From Arenibacter antarcticus (GTDB lineage: Bacteria > Bacteroidota > Bacteroidia > Flavobacteriales > Flavobacteriaceae): a stretch of DNA of 64,000 nt. Position numbers and translations under genes: made by a program. Of the stretch, positions 1-9,946 are shown one piece after another (within the stretch, counting starts at the first letter, position 1; each line of letters opens with the position of its first letter). A model generated the notes under the pieces. The model ran no database searches, was not told where the DNA came from, and saw nothing but the letters and a program-made list of their open reading frames with translations. The stretch lies in assembly GCF_041320605.1 (NCBI RefSeq), contig NZ_CP166679.1, forward strand, positions 4,512,001 through 4,576,000, in the 5' to 3' direction.

Positions 1-2
1 TA

Positions 3-518
3 CACCTTCACGATTTTAATTGTGGCCTAAAAGCCTACAAGAAAGATGTGGTAAAGACCATTGAAGTCTCTGGTGAAATGCACCGTTACATTCCCGTATT
101 GGTGAAATCAGCAGGATTTTCCAAAATAGATGAAAAAGTAGTACAACACCAAGCACGGAAATACGGAAAAACAAAATTTGGCATGGAACGCTTTATCAAT
201 GGGTTCCTAGACTTGATTACCATCTGGTTTGTATCCAAATTTGCCCGTAGGCCCATGCACCTTTTTGGTGCCCTCGGGGTACTTATGTTCACTATTGGAT
301 TTGGATTTGCCATTTACCTTGGGATAGATAAATTATTTTTAAACCCCTTCGGGAGACTACTTACCGATCGCCCACAGTTCTTTATCGCCCTGATAGCCAT
401 GGTGATAGGATCGCAATTATTTCTAGCCGGCTTTCTCGGTGAAATTATGGTGAGATCTAGAAAAAATGAAACACGGTATACTATTTCAGAAGAGGTAAAT
501 CTTAAACCTAATAAATAA
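3..518 (+). CDS. Glycosyltransferase family 2, C-terminal part (membrane-anchored, DPM/GtrB-like)
   Basis: The frame is open from the first complete codon of the window, so the true start lies upstream and this is only the C-terminal part. The first residues, including the run DFNCGLKAYKK, resemble the end of the catalytic domain of polyprenyl-phosphate sugar transferases of glycosyltransferase family 2. Two hydrophobic segments follow (roughly residues 85-105 and 120-143 of the visible part), as in DPM1/GtrB-type enzymes that load a sugar onto a membrane lipid carrier. It lies upstream of a phosphohexomutase and an ABC exporter on the same strand, which fits envelope glycan supply, though the exact sugar cannot be told. 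Confidence 0.85.
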   Translation, partial: HLHDFNCGLKAYKKDVVKTIEVSGEMHRYIPVLVKSAGFSKIDEKVVQHQARKYGKTKFGMERFINGFLDLITIWFVSKFARRPMHLFGALGVLMFTIGFGFAIYLGIDKLFLNPFGRLLTDRPQFFIALIAMVIGSQLFLAGFLGEIMVRSRKNETRYTISEEVNLKPNK

Positions 519-561
519 TAATTCTTCGTATTTTTAAATATATAATCAATCCAAAGAAACT

Positions 562-2271
562 ATGGAAGCTATCCTAAATAACGCCAAGAGCTGGTTAACC
601 GATTTTTTTGATTCCAAGACCAAAGAAGAAATAAAGACTCTAATTGAGCAAAATACTGAAGAATTAAAAGATCGCTTTTATAAGGATTTGGAGTTTGGCA
701 CAGGGGGAATGCGTGGTATAATGGGCGCTGGCACCAATAGAATAAATAAATACACCTTGGGAAAAAGCACTCAGGGACTTAGTAACTTCCTTAAAAAAGC
801 ATATCCCAATACCGACCTTAAAGTGGTCATAGCCTATGACTGTAGGCATAACAGCGATACTTTAGCCCGTACGGTAGCCGAAGTTTTTTCGGCAAACGGA
901 ATTCAGGTTTATCTATTTTCCGAATTGCGGACCACTCCAGAGCTTTCCTTTGCCGTACGATATCTAAATTGTCATGCAGGTATTGTGTTGACCGCTTCCC
1001 ACAACCCACCCGAGTATAATGGATACAAAGTGTATTGGACCGATGGCGGACAAATAGTTCCCCCGCAGGACGGAAAGATTATTGCAGAAATAAATAGCCT
1101 TGCTTTTGAAGATATTAAGTTCGAAGCAAAAGAGGAACTTATAAAACTCATAGGCAAGGAAGTAGACGAGGCCTTTATAAATGCCTGCGTTGAGAACGGA
1201 AACTTTAACGCTAAGGAGAAGGACAACTATAAGGTGGTATTTACCTCCCTTCACGGAACCTCTATAACAGCGGTTCCAGAAGTATTAAAAAGAGCAGGAT
1301 ATAAAAACGTTACCATAATTGAGGAGCAAGCAAAACCAGATGGGAATTTCCCAACGGTAAAATCCCCCAATCCAGAAGAGCCCGAAGCCTTATCCATAGC
1401 TATAAAAAAGGCTGAGGAAATAGGCGCAGATATCGTTATAGGAACAGATCCCGACTGCGATCGTTTAGGAGTAGCGGTACGGAATTTAGAAGGGAAGATG
1501 GAAATTCTGAACGGAAACCAATCCATGATCATGATGACCAAATTTTTATTGGATCAGCGAAAGGCCAAAGGAATTAATGGGAACGAGTTTGTTGCTTCCA
1601 CCATTGTATCTACCCCAATGATGGATTCACTTGCCAAAGCTTATGGAGTGGAGTGCAAAACCGCATTAACAGGCTTTAAATGGATTGCTAAAATGATTAA
1701 GGACTTCCCGGAACAACCCTTTATTGGTGGCGGAGAAGAGAGCTTTGGATTTATGGTCGGCGACTTTGTTCGCGACAAAGACGCGGTTACCTCTACCCTG
1801 CTGGCCTGTGAAATCGGAGCCAACGCCAAAGCCAATGGCAGTTCCTTTTACAAGGACTTAATAGAATGCTATGTGGACTACGGATTTTACAAAGAAAAGT
1901 TAATCTCGCTTACCAAAAAAGGCATGCAAGGTGCCGAGGAAATCAAACAAATGATGATTGATTTTAAGGAAAATCCCGTAGAATCGATCGACGGTTCCAA
2001 AATAATCACTGTTGAAGATTACAATACGGCTACCTCCAAGAATGTAGCATCGGGCAAGATAACTCCTCTTGATATTCCAAAATCTAACGTATTGATCTAC
2101 ATCGCGGAAGACGGTACCAAAATGGCGGCCAGGCCCAGTGGTACAGAACCTAAAATTAAATTCTATTTCAGCATCAATGCACCCTTAGAAAAAGCGGCCG
2201 ACTTTAAAAAAGTGGACGCCCAATTAGATGCAAAGATTGATAGAATCTTAAATGAACTGAAAATTGATTAA
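562..2271 (+). CDS. Phospho-sugar mutase (phosphoglucomutase/phosphomannomutase)
   Basis: This is a 569-residue alpha-D-phosphohexomutase that interconverts hexose 1- and 6-phosphates in the cytoplasm. All four family signatures are visible. The phosphoserine loop TASHNPP places the catalytic Ser at about residue 146. The Mg-binding DPDCDR is at 296-301, the sugar-specificity loop GEESFGF at about 391-397, and the phosphate-binding RPSGTEPK at 524-531. Length and motif spelling fit the long PGM2/PgcA-like branch. Whether glucose or mannose phosphate is preferred cannot be decided from sequence. Its stop codon overlaps the start of the next gene (TAATG), so the two are probably translationally coupled. 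Confidence 0.93.
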   Translation: MEAILNNAKSWLTDFFDSKTKEEIKTLIEQNTEELKDRFYKDLEFGTGGMRGIMGAGTNRINKYTLGKSTQGLSNFLKKAYPNTDLKVVIAYDCRHNSDTLARTVAEVFSANGIQVYLFSELRTTPELSFAVRYLNCHAGIVLTASHNPPEYNGYKVYWTDGGQIVPPQDGKIIAEINSLAFEDIKFEAKEELIKLIGKEVDEAFINACVENGNFNAKEKDNYKVVFTSLHGTSITAVPEVLKRAGYKNVTIIEEQAKPDGNFPTVKSPNPEEPEALSIAIKKAEEIGADIVIGTDPDCDRLGVAVRNLEGKMEILNGNQSMIMMTKFLLDQRKAKGINGNEFVASTIVSTPMMDSLAKAYGVECKTALTGFKWIAKMIKDFPEQPFIGGGEESFGFMVGDFVRDKDAVTSTLLACEIGANAKANGSSFYKDLIECYVDYGFYKEKLISLTKKGMQGAEEIKQMMIDFKENPVESIDGSKIITVEDYNTATSKNVASGKITPLDIPKSNVLIYIAEDGTKMAARPSGTEPKIKFYFSINAPLEKAADFKKVDAQLDAKIDRILNELKID

Positions 2272-4091
2272 TGGAGTACTTTAAAAAGATTCTTCGCTTT
2301 GCGAAACCATATCGTAAATACGGATTTTTAAATATATTTTTCAACATCTTATACGCGCTTTTTAGCGCCCTGAGCTTTGCAGCGTTAATCCCTATGTTAG
2401 ACGTGCTGTTCACGCCTGAGAAAAAAGTATTGCAAGAACCTATCTATACCGGTTTTGGACAGTTAAAGGATTACCTACAAGACTATATCAATTACAGGGT
2501 AACTGCTTTTTCTGGGGACGATGAAATGAAAGGCCTAGTCCTCGTCATTGGTTTGGTTCTGATACTTTTTCTCTTAAAAAATTTCTTTAATTATTTGGCG
2601 ATGTATTTCATAACCTTTTTAAGGAATGGGGTACTGAAGGACATAAGGAACAGCATGTATCAGAAAATAGTAAGCCTGCCCATTTCCTTTTATTCAGAAA
2701 AGCGAAAAGGCGATGTTATTGCCAGAATAACCTCCGATGTCCTTGAAATTCAACATTCCTTCCTCTCCGTGTTGGAGTTAATTGTTAGGGAGCCGTTGAC
2801 CATATTATTCACGATTCTGATCATGTTCGGTATCAGCACAGAACTTACCTTGTTTGTTTTTATTTTTATTCCCATTGCAGGGATGATTATTTCGAGAATC
2901 GGGAAATCACTTAAAAAGAAATCGGACCGAGTGCAAAAAGAACAGGGAGAATTTCTTTCCATTGTAGAAGAAACCTTAGGTGGACTCAGGGTCATAAAGG
3001 CATTTAATGCCGAATCTAGGTTTTACAAAACATTTAGTACTTCTACCCTTAGGTTTTTCGATTTTTCCAATAAATTATTGAACCGGCAGAACCTGGCTTC
3101 GCCGACAGGAGAATTCCTAGGCATCTTAGTAATCGGGGTTCTCTTGTGGTTTGGAGGCAAAATGGTTTTAATAGATAAGACTTTGGATGCCTCATCGTTT
3201 ATCGCCTATATGGGATTAGCCTATAACATATTAACACCCGCTAAATCTATTAGCAAGGCGTCTTTTGGAGTTAAAAAAGGAAATGCAGCTGCAGAACGGG
3301 TCCTGGAAATTTTGGAAACCGAAAACCCTATAGTGGAAAAGACCAACGCTATTTCCAAAGAGAACTTTGAAACCGGAATCACCATAAAGGATATCTCATT
3401 TAAATACGAAGATGAGTACGTATTAAAGCACTTTAACCTTGTAGTGCCCAAAGGACACACGGTAGCTCTGGTAGGACAGTCTGGAAGCGGGAAGAGTACC
3501 ATTGCCAATTTGGTAACCCGATTTTACGATGTTAACGAAGGGGTCATTCAAATTGATGGGACCGATATTAAAGATTTCACCAAAAAATCCCTCAGAAATT
3601 TAATAGGACTGGTAACACAAGACTCAATACTTTTCAATGATACCGTTAAAAATAACATTGGATTAGGAAAGGAAAATGCTACCGAGGAAGAAATTATCGA
3701 GGCAGCAAAAATTGCCAATGCGCACGATTTTATTGTAGAACTCCCCAATGGATATAACACTAACATTGGCGATAGTGGGAACAAATTAAGCGGGGGACAA
3801 AAACAGCGGTTGTCCATCGCAAGGGCCGTACTTAAGAATCCACCTATAATGATCCTAGACGAAGCTACCTCTGCTCTGGATACTGAAAGTGAGCGACTGG
3901 TTCAGGATGCCCTGGAAAAAATGATGCAAAACAGGACTTCCATTGTAATTGCGCACCGACTCTCTACCATTCAGAATGCGGATACCATTGTAGTACTACA
4001 AAAAGGTGAAATTGTAGAACACGGTTCCCACACCGAACTCCTTTCTGCAAATGGGGTATATAAGAAATTGGTCACCATGCAGTCGCTTTAA
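2271..4091 (+). CDS. MsbA-like ABC transporter, fused permease and ATPase
   Basis: This is a 606-residue half-transporter with an N-terminal exporter-type membrane domain (about six helices in residues 15-325) and a C-terminal ATPase. Walker A GQSGSGKST is at 402-410. The signature LSGGQKQR and Walker B with IMILDEATSALD follow, then the switch His in IAHRLST. Homodimers of such proteins flip lipids such as lipid A or export hydrophobic compounds. The length and organisation match flavobacterial MsbA-like exporters, but the substrate is not provable here. It starts inside the stop codon of the phosphohexomutase gene, suggesting one transcript. Confidence 0.9.
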   Translation: MEYFKKILRFAKPYRKYGFLNIFFNILYALFSALSFAALIPMLDVLFTPEKKVLQEPIYTGFGQLKDYLQDYINYRVTAFSGDDEMKGLVLVIGLVLILFLLKNFFNYLAMYFITFLRNGVLKDIRNSMYQKIVSLPISFYSEKRKGDVIARITSDVLEIQHSFLSVLELIVREPLTILFTILIMFGISTELTLFVFIFIPIAGMIISRIGKSLKKKSDRVQKEQGEFLSIVEETLGGLRVIKAFNAESRFYKTFSTSTLRFFDFSNKLLNRQNLASPTGEFLGILVIGVLLWFGGKMVLIDKTLDASSFIAYMGLAYNILTPAKSISKASFGVKKGNAAAERVLEILETENPIVEKTNAISKENFETGITIKDISFKYEDEYVLKHFNLVVPKGHTVALVGQSGSGKSTIANLVTRFYDVNEGVIQIDGTDIKDFTKKSLRNLIGLVTQDSILFNDTVKNNIGLGKENATEEEIIEAAKIANAHDFIVELPNGYNTNIGDSGNKLSGGQKQRLSIARAVLKNPPIMILDEATSALDTESERLVQDALEKMMQNRTSIVIAHRLSTIQNADTIVVLQKGEIVEHGSHTELLSANGVYKKLVTMQSL

Positions 4092-4241
4092 ATGGCCCCC
4101 ATATTTTCACATAACTGCATGGACTTGTATTTTTTTCCCACCCGAAATTTTCATGGAATGTTATAATGGGATCATTGGGTTATACTATTTCTAACTTAGA
4201 ACATCCAAGCTAATAATATAATTGTCGTGGAAGCAAATTGG

Positions 4242-5291
4242 TTATCGAGAGGCTTGCTCTTGTAGCACCCTATTTTGTTCGGCCCTATATTCAAGTATCT
4301 TTAAATACCTAAGTGCATCCTTATTCTTATGATCCGTATATGATCTGGAGGCCCAATCCATTGCCGTTTCCAAATCGCCGTTAATTTCATTTATAATGGC
4401 CATGTTATAACATGCCCTTCCCGCGATTTTAGATTTTGGATTTCCCACTTCCCGTTCCCATAGTTGGGCGGCTCCCATCCAATCGCCTGTCTGTGCCCTT
4501 CTTTTTGCTACTTCAAAATTATCGGTGCCCCGCACAAAATAATCCCTATTTACCCTATGTCTAAGGGGGGAAAGTCGCAATCCATAAGCATTGCCCATAT
4601 TCTTGCTGTAATCCATTACAGTTTCGTTCCTACGGGCTATGGCTTCCACTGCCTTCATGGGGTTAATCCCTTTTCCAGAAGCAATAAATCCATCAGAGTA
4701 TATAAACTGGTCCAGCACTACCCTATTCTTTGGATCATAGATGCGCCATCCATTATTGATCTGGGTGTTTAAAGTAACCTGATGTCCAGGTAGTGATACT
4801 TTTAGCCCAAGTTGATTGGGGAATTCATAGGTACCTACGCTGTAAGAAACCTTGGTATCCGTATCATAAAATTCCAATGAAAAAATAAGGTCTACCCCAT
4901 TTTCTTCACAAAGCTTTTCAACTATGTCCCAGGGAAGGGTGGTAGGAAGAATATTAAGGCCTTTTCTAATTTCGGGAGTCCCTTCCAATACTTTTACTTC
5001 CGTAAATAGATCTGTCCTGATTAAAGCGTCGGATAAGGCCAATACGGCTGCCTCTCCTCCTTTTTCATCAAGATGTAGGCCTTCGGCCGATAGTATTTTA
5101 TCTATTTTATCCAAAGATTGATTATTTTCCGATGGCGCACTTCTATTAATAATACCAATAGTAGCTACCTCTTTGGGAATAGAAACGACTGCAGGCTGGG
5201 TAGTGCCCATTGTTAAGTTGTTGGTAGCACTACATGAAATAAGTAATGTAAAAACACCTATACAGCAAAGTATTGATCTGGAATTTTTCAT
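4242..5291 (-). CDS. Bacteroidota lipoprotein with TPR-like C-terminus (possibly DUF6340)
   Basis: This is a 349-residue predicted lipoprotein. A short hydrophobic signal ends in LLISC with the lipidated Cys at position 20. The middle contains segments such as VATIGIINRS and LIFSLEFYDTD that recall the Bacteroidota family DUF6340; that name is from memory and unverified. The last hundred residues (AAQLWEREVG, ACYNMAIINEINGDLETAMDWA) look like two to three tetratricopeptide-type helical hairpins. The likely location is the periplasmic face of the outer or inner membrane. It stands alone, tail to tail with the ABC exporter and divergent from mutS2. Its function is unknown. Confidence 0.75.
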   Translation of the reverse strand: MKNSRSILCCIGVFTLLISCSATNNLTMGTTQPAVVSIPKEVATIGIINRSAPSENNQSLDKIDKILSAEGLHLDEKGGEAAVLALSDALIRTDLFTEVKVLEGTPEIRKGLNILPTTLPWDIVEKLCEENGVDLIFSLEFYDTDTKVSYSVGTYEFPNQLGLKVSLPGHQVTLNTQINNGWRIYDPKNRVVLDQFIYSDGFIASGKGINPMKAVEAIARRNETVMDYSKNMGNAYGLRLSPLRHRVNRDYFVRGTDNFEVAKRRAQTGDWMGAAQLWEREVGNPKSKIAGRACYNMAIINEINGDLETAMDWASRSYTDHKNKDALRYLKILEYRAEQNRVLQEQASR

Positions 5292-5497
5292 GGTTCAATT
5301 TTTATTGGTTTTCTATTTGATGCTATTTAAACATCCAATTAACCTAACCCTTAAACACTTACTATGCCAAAAATATTGTTTAGAAATTATATTAATTCCA
5401 ATTCCATATCACTAAAAGCAGCGAAACTGGATTTAAAAGCGAGAAAATTGTTGCTTATACTTCCCTTTTTATAGCATTTCATATCACTCCTATTCCT

Positions 5498-5505
5498 TAC
5501 CTTTG
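5498..5505 (+). promoter_or_regulatory. Bacteroidota -7 promoter element before mutS2
   Basis: TACCTTTG matches the TAnnTTTG -7 consensus used by the Bacteroidota primary sigma factor and lies 18 bases before the mutS2 ATG. No clear TTTG was found at the -33 position, so this is a half-supported promoter. Confidence 0.45.
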
Positions 5506-5523
5506 GAATGTTTTTAATGTACT

Positions 5524-7698
5524 ATGACAAAAATAAGTTCCAAAACCTTACAAGATTTAGAATTCAATACCGTACTCCAGCAACTTTCTGTTAGATGTAG
5601 CACAGAAATGGGCAAGGAAAAGGTGCTTTCCGTAGGTCCCTTGGAATCCAAAGAGGAGCTGTTGGCTACTCTAGGTCAAACCTCGGAGTACTTAGCCTCT
5701 CTTTCCAATGACAATAGTATCCCCAATCATAATTTTGATGCTATACACCAAGAGTTAAAACTATTGAGGATTGAGAATACCACTTTAGAAATCGGAGGGT
5801 TTAAAAGGATTGGTAGTCTTTGCAATTCTGTAGCTACCCATGTAAAATTCTTTTCAAAGTTTAAAGAATACTATCCATTACTCCTTCACGTTACGGAATC
5901 GATAACCTTATACCCGGAAATTGTAAAATCCATAGAAAACGTAATCGATAAATTTGGGGAAATCAAGAATACTGCCTCCCATAATTTACAGGGCATTCGC
6001 TCACAGATGGGCACGGTAAAAGTGAAGATAAATCAAAGTTTTGCCACTGCACTCAGCAGTTATCAGGCCGCCGATCTATTGGATGAAATAAAAGAATCCG
6101 TTGTAGACAACAGGCGGGTGCTTGCCGTAAAAAGCATGTACAGAAAGAAGGTTAATGGAGCTGTAATGGGAACCTCCAAAACAGGCAGCATTGTCTATAT
6201 AGAACCCGAAGCTACTTTAAGATACAGCAGGGAGCTCAACAATCTGGAATTTGAGGAAAAGGAAGAAATCCAGAAAATATTGAACGACCTAACCAATCAA
6301 GTTAGGCCTTTCGCCCCTCATTTGGACGATTATCAAAATTTCCTGGCCTATATGGACATTACAGCGTCCAAGGCCAAGTACGCCTTGGAAATGGACGCCC
6401 TTTTACCAGAAATTACAGAAAATAAGGAGCTATATCTAAGAGATGCCTACCATCCATTGCTATTTTTAAGCAATAAATATAAAAAGGAAAAGACCTATCC
6501 CCAGACCATCATCTTACATCCCGAAAATAGGATTATTGTTATTTCTGGGCCCAATGCGGGAGGGAAAAGTATTACACTAAAGACTATAGGGCTTTTACAG
6601 CTGATGTTGCAAAGTGGCATATTGATTCCGGTGCATGAACGATCAAAAGTGTGTTTGTTTGATAATGTACTGACCGATATTGGAGATAATCAATCCATTG
6701 AAAATCACCTAAGCACCTATAGTTATCGACTTAAGAACATGAACTCTTTTTTGCGAAAGTGCAACGACAAGACCTTATTTTTAATTGACGAATTTGGTAC
6801 CGGAAGTGACCCAGAACTTGGCGGTGCCTTGGCAGAAACCTTTTTGGAGGTGTTTTACGAGCGAGGTGCCTATGGGGTTATCACTACCCATTATTCAAAC
6901 TTAAAGCTTTTGGCCAACGAACTGCCCCATGTTACCAATGCCAATATGCTTTTTGATGGGAAATCCTTGGAACCTACCTATCAATTGGTCTTGGGACAGG
7001 CAGGAAGCTCTTTCACCTTTGAAGTGGCCCAAAAGAATGGCATCCCCTATAGCCTGATCAACAAGGCGAAGAAGAAAATAGAACGAGGCAAAGTTCGTTT
7101 TGATGCTACCATTGCCAAACTGCAAAAAGAACGCAGTAAAATGGAAAAAACGGGTTCCCGACTTCAGGAGGAGGAGACCAAGGCCAGGACCGAGGCACAA
7201 AAATTAGAAGATCTCAATTCCAAGATTAAATCCAAATTAGAGAACTATCAGGAGTTGTACGACCATAACCAGCGGATGATCTATTTGGGGAATAAATTAA
7301 ATACCGCTGCAGAGAAATATTTTGAAGATAAAAAGAAGCGGCCTTTGGTTTCCGAATTGCTAAAAATCGTAGAGACAGAAAACAGCAAGCGCAAAAAACA
7401 AACCACAGTTGAGGTAAAGGCCCAAAAAGAGAAAAAAGCAAAAGTAGAGCAAGAGGTCATTAAAAAGGTAGAAGTGATCCGCGAAAAGAAAAAAGTAGCA
7501 AAAAAGAAAGCCGAAGTCAAGGAAAAAAACATGCCCCGTCCTGTTTTTAAAATTGGCGATCGTGTGCGAATGATAGATGGTAAGGCGGTAGGCAGTATAG
7601 ATAACCTGGAAAAAAATAAGGCCATTGTAAATTATGGTATTTTCACTACCAATGTAAATGTAGACCAATTAGAATTGGTAGAAGCAGTGAAAAAGTAG
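5524..7698 (+). CDS. mutS2: MutS2-family ATPase lacking the Smr nuclease domain
   Basis: This is a 724-residue MutS-related protein. The N-terminal core and lever/clamp helices (about 1-320) precede the ATPase with Walker A GPNAGGKS at 342-349, the Walker B run LFLIDEFGTGSDPE and the ITTHYSNLK switch. A long coiled coil follows, then a very Lys/Glu-rich linker (about 615-670) and a small KOW-like domain (FKIGDRVRMIDGKAVGSI). The chain then ends. Canonical MutS2 proteins of about 780 residues continue into an Smr endonuclease domain, which is absent. MutS2 is linked to suppression of recombination and, in Bacillus, to rescue of collided ribosomes. It is monocistronic with a -7 promoter element just upstream. 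Confidence 0.9.
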   Translation: MTKISSKTLQDLEFNTVLQQLSVRCSTEMGKEKVLSVGPLESKEELLATLGQTSEYLASLSNDNSIPNHNFDAIHQELKLLRIENTTLEIGGFKRIGSLCNSVATHVKFFSKFKEYYPLLLHVTESITLYPEIVKSIENVIDKFGEIKNTASHNLQGIRSQMGTVKVKINQSFATALSSYQAADLLDEIKESVVDNRRVLAVKSMYRKKVNGAVMGTSKTGSIVYIEPEATLRYSRELNNLEFEEKEEIQKILNDLTNQVRPFAPHLDDYQNFLAYMDITASKAKYALEMDALLPEITENKELYLRDAYHPLLFLSNKYKKEKTYPQTIILHPENRIIVISGPNAGGKSITLKTIGLLQLMLQSGILIPVHERSKVCLFDNVLTDIGDNQSIENHLSTYSYRLKNMNSFLRKCNDKTLFLIDEFGTGSDPELGGALAETFLEVFYERGAYGVITTHYSNLKLLANELPHVTNANMLFDGKSLEPTYQLVLGQAGSSFTFEVAQKNGIPYSLINKAKKKIERGKVRFDATIAKLQKERSKMEKTGSRLQEEETKARTEAQKLEDLNSKIKSKLENYQELYDHNQRMIYLGNKLNTAAEKYFEDKKKRPLVSELLKIVETENSKRKKQTTVEVKAQKEKKAKVEQEVIKKVEVIREKKKVAKKKAEVKEKNMPRPVFKIGDRVRMIDGKAVGSIDNLEKNKAIVNYGIFTTNVNVDQLELVEAVKK

Positions 7699-7882
7699 CC
7701 CATAAACCATGGGTATCGACATCCCATACGCTTAATGAAAGTAGCTTTTAAAATGAACTACTTCCCCTAGAGGGCTCTAGATTGATTAAGTATTACCGAT
7801 AAAGTTTCCTTGGCCGCGATCGGCACAGGTTTTTAGTTTGGTGAATAGTTTTTAAAATCTAGTTTTTAAGTATTGCCAAATG

Positions 7883-7890
7883 TATCTTTG
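7883..7890 (+). promoter_or_regulatory. -7 promoter element immediately before the DCC gene
   Basis: TATCTTTG fits TAnnTTTG and ends four bases before the ATG at 7895, so transcription would start at or very near the start codon. No -33 TTTG is visible at 19-21 bases. Confidence 0.4.
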
Positions 7891-7894
7891 CTAA

Positions 7895-8305
7895 ATGGAA
7901 ACAAGCTCAAAAAAGATTTTATTGTTTGACGGTGTTTGCAATTTATGCAACGGTGCTGTCCAATACGTTATTCAAAGAGACAAGGACGACTTGTATAGAT
8001 ATGCCGCTCTCCAGAGTGATATAGGACGAAAATTAACTTCAGAACGCCATATTGATACCTCAACTGTAGATTCTATAATTTTAATAGAACCAGGAGTGGC
8101 ATATTACACCAAATCTACCGCAGCATTAAAAATAGCAAAGTCCTTTGGTGGGGTTTGGGGGTTGGTAGCTGCATTAGAATGGATCCCAGAAAGTATCAGC
8201 AATAAGGTGTACGATTATATTGCTAAAAATCGCTATCGCTGGTACGGGAAAAAGGAGGCCTGTATGGTGCCTACCCCAGAATTAAAAGCCAAATTTTTGG
8301 ACTAG
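7895..8305 (+). CDS. DCC-family thiol-disulfide oxidoreductase-like protein (DUF393)
   Basis: This is a 136-residue protein opening with LFDGVCNLCNG, the diagnostic DxxCxxC motif of the DCC family (Cys 15 and Cys 18), in a thioredoxin-like fold. The middle (YTKSTAALKIAKSFGG) and the C-terminal YGKKEAC are also family features. Members are predicted to be thiol redox proteins of the cytoplasm, but no substrate is established. It has no signal peptide. The gene is flanked by noncoding DNA on both sides and appears monocistronic, between mutS2 and fumC. Confidence 0.9.
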   Translation: METSSKKILLFDGVCNLCNGAVQYVIQRDKDDLYRYAALQSDIGRKLTSERHIDTSTVDSIILIEPGVAYYTKSTAALKIAKSFGGVWGLVAALEWIPESISNKVYDYIAKNRYRWYGKKEACMVPTPELKAKFLD

Positions 8306-8415
8306 CCTTAAAGTGGTGTCAAAATTATCTGACCTTCCTTTAAGCACCCCCCTATTTCGAGCTTATCGGAATAGTAAGAAGAAGGGAGAATACTATAGAA
8401 TGCTCGGGAATATAC

Positions 8416-8446
8416 TTTCTTTCTTGGGCAGATAACCTTAAATTTG
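8416..8446 (+). promoter_or_regulatory. Promoter of fumC
   Basis: The -7 element TAAATTTG at 8439-8446 lies 19 bases after a TTTC at 8416-8419, one mismatch from the TTTG -33 consensus of Bacteroidota. The start codon follows 27 bases downstream, giving a short leader. Confidence 0.55.
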
Positions 8447-8473
8447 TAATTATCATTAAAGGGAATATAAATT

Positions 8474-9874
8474 ATGGAATATCGCATTGAAAAAGATACC
8501 ATGGGCGAGGTAAAAGTGCCGTCCAATAAGTATTGGGGGGCTCAAACCGAACGCTCCAGAAATAATTTTAAAATTGGTCCAGCGGCTTCTATGCCCTTGG
8601 ACATCGTTTATGGCTTTGCTTATCTTAAAAAAGCGGCAGCCTTTACCAATCACGAATTAGGTGTTTTAACAGTAGAGAAAAGAGATCTTATTGCAGAGGT
8701 CTGTGATGAAATATTACAGGGCAAGCACGATGATCAATTTCCGTTGGTAATTTGGCAAACTGGTTCTGGCACCCAGAGCAATATGAACGTGAACGAAGTA
8801 ATTGCAAATAGAGCGCAGGAACTAGCGGGAAAGAAAATTGGTGAGGGGGAAAAGACTATTCAACCCAATGATGATGTAAACAAATCCCAATCTTCTAACG
8901 ATACCTTTCCTACTGGAATGCATATTGCCGCCTACAAAAAAATTGTAGAAACAACAATTCCAGGAGTAACCCAACTTAGAAATACGTTAGACAAAAAAGC
9001 CAAGGAATTTGCCAAGGTGGTGAAAATAGGCCGTACCCATCTAATGGATGCCACTCCCCTAACCTTGGGGCAGGAAATTTCAGGTTATGTTTCCCAATTG
9101 GACCATGGTCTACGGGCGTTGAACCACACCTTGGACCATTTAAGTGAAATGGCTTTGGGAGGCACTGCCGTAGGTACCGGTCTTAATACCCCTGAAGGCT
9201 ATGATGTTCTTGTAGCAGAATACATTGCGAAATTCACGGGATTACCCTTTAAAACAGCTGAAAACAAGTTTGAAGCCTTGGCGTCCCACGATGCTATTGT
9301 AGAATCTCATGGTGCATTAAAGCAACTGGCGGTGGCCCTAAATAAAATTGCCAATGATATTAGAATGATGGCTTCTGGCCCAAGATCTGGAATTGGGGAA
9401 ATAATAATTCCGGCAAATGAGCCTGGTAGTTCCATTATGCCAGGAAAGGTAAATCCAACCCAATGCGAAGCCTTAACCATGGTTTGTGCCCAGGTAATGG
9501 GGAACGATGTTGCTATTTCTGTCGGTGGCACCCAAGGGCATTATGAACTCAATGTCTTTAAACCGATGATGGCCGCCAATATATTGCAATCTGCCCAATT
9601 ATTGGGGGATGCCTGTATAAGTTTTGATGAAAATTGCGCTGTTGGAATAGAACCCAATTACAAGGTAATAGAGCAGCTATTGAACAATTCATTGATGTTG
9701 GTTACCGCCCTAAACACTAAAATTGGCTACTACAAAGCAGCAGAAATTGCAAATACCGCTCACAAAAACGGCACTACTTTAAAGGTAGAAGCTATTAACC
9801 TCGGCTACGTAACTGCTGAGGAATATGAGGCATGGGTTAAGCCCGAAGATATGGTGGGAACCATTAAATCATAA
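8474..9874 (+). CDS. fumC: Class II fumarate hydratase
   Basis: This is a 466-residue fumarase of the tricarboxylic acid cycle that adds water to fumarate to give L-malate, as a cofactor-free homotetramer in the cytoplasm. The superfamily signature [11 protein letters not shown] is at 318-328 and carries the mobile-loop catalytic Ser. The substrate-binding [10 protein letters not shown] is at 96-105, and the catalytic His is in [12 protein letters not shown] (His 189). Length is exactly that of class II fumarases, and the [10 protein letters not shown] and [10 protein letters not shown] wording separates it from aspartase and argininosuccinate lyase. It has its own promoter and a strong shared terminator after it. 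Confidence 0.97.
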   Translation: MEYRIEKDTMGEVKVPSNKYWGAQTERSRNNFKIGPAASMPLDIVYGFAYLKKAAAFTNHELGVLTVEKRDLIAEVCDEILQGKHDDQFPLVIWQTGSGTQSNMNVNEVIANRAQELAGKKIGEGEKTIQPNDDVNKSQSSNDTFPTGMHIAAYKKIVETTIPGVTQLRNTLDKKAKEFAKVVKIGRTHLMDATPLTLGQEISGYVSQLDHGLRALNHTLDHLSEMALGGTAVGTGLNTPEGYDVLVAEYIAKFTGLPFKTAENKFEALASHDAIVESHGALKQLAVALNKIANDIRMMASGPRSGIGEIIIPANEPGSSIMPGKVNPTQCEALTMVCAQVMGNDVAISVGGTQGHYELNVFKPMMAANILQSAQLLGDACISFDENCAVGIEPNYKVIEQLLNNSLMLVTALNTKIGYYKAAEIANTAHKNGTTLKVEAINLGYVTAEEYEAWVKPEDMVGTIKS

Positions 9875-9894
9875 CCTTAAATTACAGCACAAAA

Positions 9895-9925
9895 AAAAGG
9901 CCGATCTATATGAGATCGGCCTTTT
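9895..9925. terminator. Bidirectional intrinsic terminator between fumC and the convergent gene
   Basis: A perfect 13-bp stem (9895-9907 paired with 9913-9925) has a five-base loop ATATG. The stem starts with AAAA and ends with TTTT, so it can end transcripts from both directions. It sits 21 bases after the fumC stop and 21 bases from the stop of the convergent gene. Confidence 0.92.
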
Positions 9926-9946
9926 AAGTTAAGTGGATAGTGTATA

